Shown here piece by piece: positions 57,705 to 64,000 of a DNA stretch of 64,000 bases (the first letter of the stretch is position 1; the number at the start of each line of letters is the position of its first letter). The notes beneath the pieces are model-generated. The model did no database searches. It saw nothing but the letters and a program-made list of their open reading frames with translations, and was not told where the DNA came from. The translations under genes and the position numbers were made by a program. Where the stretch lies: positions 88,789,290 to 88,853,289 of the forward strand of contig CM075649.1 in assembly GCA_037953625.1 (NCBI GenBank). The letters are read 5' to 3'. This DNA is from Crotalaria pallida. Its lineage: Eukaryota; Streptophyta; Magnoliopsida; Fabales; Fabaceae.

Positions 57705-59270
57705 TAATAAGATAATTTCAAGAGAAAATTATGCTCATTGGATAATGAAATGTGATTTAGACTTTTGAATGATATAAACAATGGTTTTTGAGGTGTAAAA
57801 CAATGTTAAACTTGTTTATAGATTGGGTAGAGAATTCAAGAAAAAGGGTTTTTCTGAATTACAATGGTAAATGGTTCAGGTCTGTAATTCTAACCGGTTA
57901 GCCTGAAACTGTAACCGGTTAGTACCTGAATCTGAAAAATAGAAAGTTAAGTTTTTGAATTCCATTGGTTGTGTTTTCCCAATCTAAGTTTAAGGGCATG
58001 TTTTTGAGATAATTCAAAGGAGAATTTTATGCCAAAGTTTATGCCTCAATTAAATCATTCAAAAGAGAAATTGGAATATTTCTAAATCACAGTAAATAAA
58101 GTAAAGATAAAACCAACCTTGATGATTGTGCATCCATATAGAATGGAAGTTTGGTTGGTAGGAACGTTTATCATATTCTGGGAATATGAGGAGGGTACTC
58201 TGGGAGTACCAAATTTGTAACCTACTTGATGACACATTCTGGGAATGTGGCCAGTGTCTGGGACCTGGTTAAGTACGTTCTGGGAACGTATGTTAGTATT
58301 CTGGGAACACATTAATATGCAACCTACTTGATGACACATTCTGGGAATGTGGCCAGTGTCCGGGACCTGGTTTTTATGCGTTCTGGGAACGTATGCGTTC
58401 TGGGAACGTGGTGCACACTCTGGGAGTGATGCTTATTATTCCAAGTATGGTTTGCTACACATTCTAGGAACGTGGTGCACACTCTGGGAATGATGCTTAT
58501 TTATCCAAGTATGGTTTGGCATTACGTTCTGGGAACGAATGTCAGTGTTCCGGGAACACAACGGTGTACTGGATGGATGTCCAAGATGGACTTTGTTAGA
58601 GGCCTCAGTTGTGGAAGAAAATCATGCATCATGCCACCTGCATTGAAAGAATTATTATGATTAACCGGGTGTGCTCATATGGTTATGCATCATGATTTGC
58701 TACATGTTGACTTGTGGATGTTAGTTTTATTCTCATTTGATTATGCGAATATGTATAGCTAACCCCCATGCCCTTATTAGGTGTTGATCGTGCATCTAGC
58801 TTGCACAAGAATCAGTAAAGGGAGATGTCCCTTAGGTGCATGCAGAGTGTAGAAAGTGTGGGTTTGGAAACCCGTTGTGCAGATATCGAGGATCCGGCCA
58901 GATGAATGTTTGGAGAGAGGACCAGTGACCAGCTCTATAACATCTCTATTTTTTTAATAGTATTTATATGATACACATTTTGAAAGAGGTATCATAAGAT
59001 GAATTCGGTTTCATAATAATAATTATTTGATATCCATGGACTTGTTACACTTGATATATTTTGGGGGCATAATATGATTACTTTACTATGTTTCCGCAAA
59101 CTCTGATTTTGTTAGTCAACCTCATTATTAATCAAGTGTTTGTGAAAAGGAATTTTCAAGGGAAGGGAAAATTCTTATTTTCAGATCTCTTTTCCAATGA
59201 TAACAAGTCCAAGTATTCATAAACTTATTACTTTTCTTATAAAGTAAGATGATATACAAGGAGTGTTACA
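57705..59270 (+). mobile_element. Element A, 3' LTR (distal half)
   Basis: Matches 6691-8255 of the 5' LTR at about 98 percent and ends TGTTACA before ACTAACACAGG, restoring the Z sequence. The first 1.54 kb is missing: element B's LTR end abuts it directly. So B integrated in this LTR and a later deletion removed its left flank and A's integrase region. Confidence 0.87.
58172..58560 (+). repeat. CYGGG hairpin array, second copy (A 3' LTR)
   Basis: Same order as 7158-7545. Some stems are intact (CATATT/AATATG, GGTACT/AGTACC, CACATT/AATGTG). Others have lost pairing through single changes (GTATT with AACAC; CACATTCTAGGAACGTG; CACT with AATG), as expected in a decaying copy. Confidence 0.7.
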
Positions 59271-59275
59271 ACTAA

Positions 59276-59441
59276 CACAGGCGATACTATGCCACTAACT
59301 AGTCTCATGTCCTAAGAGACGAAAGCTGAGCCTAATACTCCTACCCTGATACTAACAAACACACAGAGTCACGCACAAGCAAAGCATGCAGGCATGGGCT
59401 TAAGGCCACAAAGGATTACCATAAGCTCTGATACCAAAAAC
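59276..59441 (-). mobile_element. Outer element Z, internal region (right part)
   Basis: Continues from 5148 after removal of element A. Aligns with the primer-site end of the array internal regions. The reversed primer site GCTCTGATACCA lies at 59425-59436, five bases from the LTR. Confidence 0.78.
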
Positions 59442-59842
59442 TATAACAGCCCGATTTTTGAAAACCAAAACAACCGACTTTTATTTATTAATGTTGCAAA
59501 AATGAGGCCAAATTTTTGGGAAAATTTTTTTTTTATAAACGTTGTTGAAGGGTTTGAAAGCGTTCTTGAAAAGTTATTAATGTCCTTCAACCTTTTCCTT
59601 CGAAAACCGAGTTGTTACTTGAAACCACAACTCACTTACCTTGTTTTCCAAAAACATTTGATCAAGAAAACAGTTTGATTTCAACTTAAGTAATTCCCTT
59701 CATATTCTCAAAAGGACTTAAACATGTTTCATAAAAAGAAATGTCCTTACATTCTCTAGAAGTCGGGCATGCTTCGAAATGATTAAAGTACAGCATTAGC
59801 TCATCACTTAGGTAATCCTGAATACAAAATACGAACAACAAC

Positions 59843-60217
59843 CTATTCTAATTCTACTACTGGCTCCCTCTTCCTATCAAAGATAACCAGATCCAACTTC
59901 CTTTTCTTCTTTGCTGGTGCCTTTGTGCCAGAGGTTGATGCGATTTCACTTGTTGTATCCACTTCAGAGTTCGGTTTAAGCTCCACTCCGAATAGCTTCA
60001 CAGGGTTCTCCTTCTTTGTATCCCGAGATGGTGGTTCAGAATTGTGTCCCACAAAAGATACGCTTCCTAAACACGAACTCGTTGTCTTTCCTCCTAGCTT
60101 ATGCTCCGGGTCTGCGATTACCAACTGAACATGTCCAGTCCATACCCATCCGTAACGCGTAGCTTTCCATCCATTCCCTTCACGAAGCCACGTAGAGATT
60201 TCCAAGTGACGATCCAT
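59843..60217 (-). CDS. LTR-borne ORF in Z right LTR (124 aa), unknown function
   Basis: A basic-tailed frame: ISTWLREGNGWKATRYGWVW, HVQLVIADPEHKLGG, then VELKPNSEVDTTSEIASTSG and KKKRKLDLVIFDRKREP. The last third aligns with the tails of the array LTR frames although the DNA is diverged, so the reading frame appears to have been maintained. Just upstream, in another frame, lies YIGVADIPMGRWIV, resembling the start of the D ORF, so an ancestral ORF of about 150 residues may be split here by a frameshift. No known domain. Confidence 0.38.
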   Translation of the reverse strand: MDRHLEISTWLREGNGWKATRYGWVWTGHVQLVIADPEHKLGGKTTSSCLGSVSFVGHNSEPPSRDTKKENPVKLFGVELKPNSEVDTTSEIASTSGTKAPAKKKRKLDLVIFDRKREPVVELE

Positions 60218-63200
60218 CTACCCATTGGGATATCAGCAACACCGATGTACCAACGAACAGGAGAGAGTAAGCGATCCGGACGGCGTAGCGTCGACAATGT
60301 GGAATTATGGTAGGCAAGATATAGGACACACACACAATATATAACACACATATAGGATAACAAACAAGCACACTATCATCATCAATACACCTCAGTATTC
60401 CATCTTATCATCATTTCTTTCATGCCCTTTTCACTTTATTTCTAATCCCTCTCATGGGACTTAATATCTTTTCCACATTTCCATTCTCAATCTCTTCCTC
60501 ATTCTTTATACTTTCTGAGCTCTCATCCTTACAATTATGAATCTTTTCTTATAATGTTTTATCGAATTATACCCATCGATGATCGGGGTTTTATAGTATC
60601 ATCGGGGCACGCGTTCTTTTCGTTGTTAGCACTCACGTCTCAAGTCTACATCTCCTCGGCCATCCATCCACCTAGTCGGAAGCAAACAGGAGTACAGGAC
60701 CTTTACCACGCGGGCACGACAGCTGTCTCACAACAAATGGTCCCAGACCAGGAGGATCTCGTCCTCAAATCAATTCAATTTCATAATATCAAGGCTCACT
60801 GTCCACGCAGTGGCAAAATACAATGCCCCGTTCCAGTCCCTCTCACTGTTCTAGATTTGCAATCTAGGGGGTGACAGTATTTATTCTAGTGCGCGTGCAG
60901 AACTTACCACGGCATTGGACCCAGTCCCTACCACGTTAGTACGCCACTTATGGAGTTCGTTCTTCCTAGAATAATACTCTAGACTTCTTGACGTTTCACC
61001 GTCATCGTCCTCCCCTAATGCAATCTCCTCCTAAGTATCCGCAGATACTTATGGTTCCTTCCTCTCCACTACTTCGGGTTACTCTCAGTCCTCACCACGT
61101 ACGCTGTTAATGTCTTTTAAAGTCTTTTATCTTTTCAATTAACCTAAAGATCGGCTCACCCTTCGTGCATCCCTTCAGTGAGTCCCAACCGCTTACACAA
61201 TCTTTCTCTCATCAATTCTCGCATAGCACAGAGCTGGGATTATCTCAATTGATTCACATCTTCTTTCTCAATTCTTCCTTTTTACCATCCTTCTCAAATC
61301 TTTGATTTCACCACTTTCCAAGAACCTCATTTCTCAAACTTTCTTATCAACACTCTTTTCAAAAACCTTTTCAAAACTTTATTCTCACCAACATTCACAA
61401 AAGAACTATTTTCACAGACTTTTCTCAAAGAGATCATTTCGTAAAACTTTCTCAAAAATACAGTTCCAGAAATATCCTCTCATAAAACCTTTTCAAAAAA
61501 GAATAAAAAGAAGCCTTTGAAAATATGATTTTCACAACTTCTTCAAAAATTCTATCTCCAAAGATCTTTTCACAATTTGGTTTCATAAATCCTTTTTCCA
61601 AAAATATTTCTCTTCCCAAAAAAAAATCTTTTCGAAAACTTCTTTTTCAAAATCCTTTTTCAAAAATTCCTTTTTCAAAAACTGTTTTTCAAAAACACAT
61701 TTTTGCTGAGCGCTAGTGGAGGAGCAAGCTCAACTCAACACTAATTCCCAGTCTAAAACCAAAACCAAGGAGCCCAGCTCCGCTCAAATCACATCCCATG
61801 TTCCAACAATCCATATCACTCTCCTCAGCTCTGGCTCGTTATCAACATCATCCTCAACTTCCTTTCCAAATCAACTGTCATCTCAATTTCACTTAGTCTC
61901 TTACTCTTTTCTCATTATACCATTACTTTCAATCCCCTTACTTTCAATTCCATTTTCTTATCCAGGACGTAACAGACGTCCATCAGTCGTTTACGCATCA
62001 TAATCATTATCAATAGCATTATCCGACATAATTCAATAGATAAGTAAATAAATAAATCAAAGCATGTTATCAACACAATATCACACAATAACATTGTGGT
62101 CTCCGTCACCTTCGTATTAGTGGCCACACAAAACAAACAATTGCCACTATACTACTGACTCAGAACCACTAAGTTCCGATCTTTAAGATGATATGGAACG
62201 TCCTAATAAATCACCTAACTACCACGGTGTCTTAGGAAAGCTTCTCTCTCACCTGAGGTCCAGCGATTTAAGTGCGTGTGTTTTCCTTGAATCCTTGTGC
62301 TGCCAACTACCCCAACCTCTTTTCTATATCATTCCTCGTAGTGCATAAAACACTTTATGTTATTAACTTATTCGAGAAAATCTTTTCTTAACTGAATACG
62401 TGTCTTTTCTTCGTTTGAGTAAACTTTGAAAATATAACCAAAATCAATTATTACTTGAAAACTTAGCTTTAAATCATATGAAAACATGTTTAAACGTGAA
62501 AAGCACGTCCAAATAATTCTGGACAGCAAAATAATTTTACAAAATCACTTTAATAAAACTTCGAAAATAATGCAAAACATAATGTTTTTATTTAAACTAA
62601 CACTTTGGACAGCCATGCACACATCCAAACAAATCACACTACATACAGTCACCAACAACATTTAGGCATGTAAGTATGCATGACCAAACATAATCAAATT
62701 CCAAACCTACACATCAATATTTCTTTTCTTTACTTTAGACAATTTATATCCTTCAAAATCATCATACACATCCCATTTCATACTACTAAACTCTCTAGAC
62801 CTATTTAAACTACTTAACCGAATAAGATTAAAGAAAATAAATCAAACATCACAACTTAAATTGCATGAATCAATTTATTTTGTTTTAGGCATTTAAATTC
62901 CATCTTCTTTTAATCTTAACCGAATACACATAAACACACACTCACACATATATGCATTCAAATACAACACTCTTCTAAGATCATCTTAATTTATTTATTT
63001 TCTTCATCTTTTAATAAAGAACCGGTTAGAAAATAAATGTTCACAACACAACTTCAAACAATTTATTTTAATATAATTTCACAAAACATACTTATTTCTT
63101 TTATGTCATTTCATTGAAAAAGAGTCTAGCCTACTAATCCTAGCTAGGCCGAATCATCATCATGATAAATCAAGGCTTTAATTTTCAAATATTCATCATG

Positions 63201-63788
63201 CATGCACATAGATCATGGATCAATGCAAAGATCATTTTCAAAAACATATTTCCTTGTCTTCTTTATAAAACCGTGAGTTTCACAAGAAATTTAGTAAATA
63301 AAAATTCAATTTCTTAACACAATAAAATCAAGAATTATATCGAAGTCTTTATCCTCTAAGAAAACTCATGCATGCACCTAAAAATCTCTAGGTGAGACAA
63401 TTTTCAACATGCATGCAAGTAAAATGATAACCTAGCATGGTTTTCCTATTCTCCCTAGACTTGGCCAAATGATGACATGCAAGAAGGCAAGTCTTATAAT
63501 TTTTTATTTTCACATGCAAGCATCTAAATCCATAGATCATGTCATTCAAGACTTAAAAACATCATTTTAATTATTTTTTTTTCAAGCTATCAACCAAATC
63601 ATCACACATACACAAAAGAATCTTGATTCAAACTCTTTTCATACCAACAATTATTTTTAAAACTTGCTAGGCTTATTCTCCTATAAAAACCGTGACATGC
63701 ATACAAAAAAATCAAGACTTCACACTCATTTTAGACATACAAAATTCAAGCTTCATGTTTTCTCAAAAGACCATTCATGGATCAAAGC

Positions 63789-64000
63789 ATGCAAAAGAAG
63801 ATCAAAGCAAAATATAAACTTAGACTCAAATCTTCAAGCAAACCGTGAAGAATAGATTAAAAATTAATTTTTTCTAATCATAGAAATAACATGAAATCAC
63901 TTGAATCAAATTAAAAGCATCAAGACCTAAATTTTCTACTTATGGCCGAATCACTTAGTCCTAGATTTGGTGATTTATGAGTTCATTTAGCCCTAGAAAT
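63789..64000. repeat. Exact direct repeat of the window's first 212 bases
   Basis: Identical by eye to 1-212. See the entry at 1-212. Confidence 0.9.

Larger units (their letters stand above)
59442..64000 (-). mobile_element. Outer element Z, right LTR (runs off the window)
   Basis: Starts TATAACAGCCCG (TG mutated to TA) and aligns with the array LTRs throughout, though much more diverged than they are from each other. Contains the degenerate AAAAC repeat (61250-61710), a donor-like site near 62252 (minus strand, CAG|GTGAGAG), CACTG/CAGTG and AAGTATC/GATACTT inverted repeats near 60790-61051, and the 59843-60217 frame. No other gene. Confidence 0.82.

Noticed and set aside
1..64000. Host protein-coding gene, endogenous pararetrovirus or organelle DNA
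   Set aside because: No exon-like conserved protein, no viral coat or movement motif and no organelle sequence seen; every recognisable protein motif belongs to LTR retrotransposons.

Overview
This window looks like repeat-rich intergenic DNA from a flowering plant with a large genome, probably a dicot. It is AT-rich and built almost entirely of nested LTR retrotransposons. They have TGTAACA...TGTTACA termini, 5-bp target-site duplications (TSDs) and primer binding sites (PBS) of the tRNA-iMet type (TGGTATCAGAGC). I see no host gene, rRNA or tRNA gene, or CRISPR array. Nearly all open frames are antisense or low-complexity shadows.

Layout, outermost to innermost. (1) An outer minus-strand element 'Z' supplies both window edges: left LTR 1-4115, internal 4116-5148 + 59276-59441, right LTR 59442 to beyond 64000. 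A solo LTR 'E' (962-3424) sits in the left LTR. (2) A plus-strand Ty3/gypsy element 'A' (5149-59270, TSD ACTAA) interrupts Z. It keeps a complete 5' LTR, a decayed reverse transcriptase/RNase H and the distal half of its 3' LTR. (3) A plus-strand element 'B' (10610-57704) lies in A; its 5.5-kb LTRs dwarf a 1.66-kb internal region. B's first LTR (11348-26661) carries solo LTR 'D' (11872-15826), which holds a Mutator-type MITE, and a young Ty1/copia element 'C' (16582-22434) with gag but no pol. (4) B's second LTR (28326-57704) carries a minus-strand tandem array related to Z, LTR-internal-LTR-internal-LTR, at 29068-52945 with one TSD (TTGTC). (5) The array's third LTR is broken by gypsy element 'F' (45205-52876), which has a gag pseudogene and no recognisable pol.

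The most interesting signal is a layout shared by the giant LTRs of A, D, E, F and, more weakly, B/Z. In sense order I read: a TATA box in A, D and E; a splice-donor-like AG|GTRAGRG; a cluster of short hairpins whose stems change with pairing kept while the loop stays nearly constant; then, in D, E and F, a splice-acceptor-like site and a short ORF. D's 156-residue ORF shares motifs with frames at the same place in Z. Elements A, C, D and F also carry clusters of family-specific short palindromes (AACCGGTT, ACTCGAGT, CGCTTAAGCG). The ACTCGAGT type is shared by a Ty1/copia and a presumed Ty3/gypsy element. My working idea is that these LTRs are self-contained spliced transcription units. The hairpins would remain only in unspliced genomic RNA, as a packaging or dimerisation signal does in retroviruses. 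This is inference from sequence alone.
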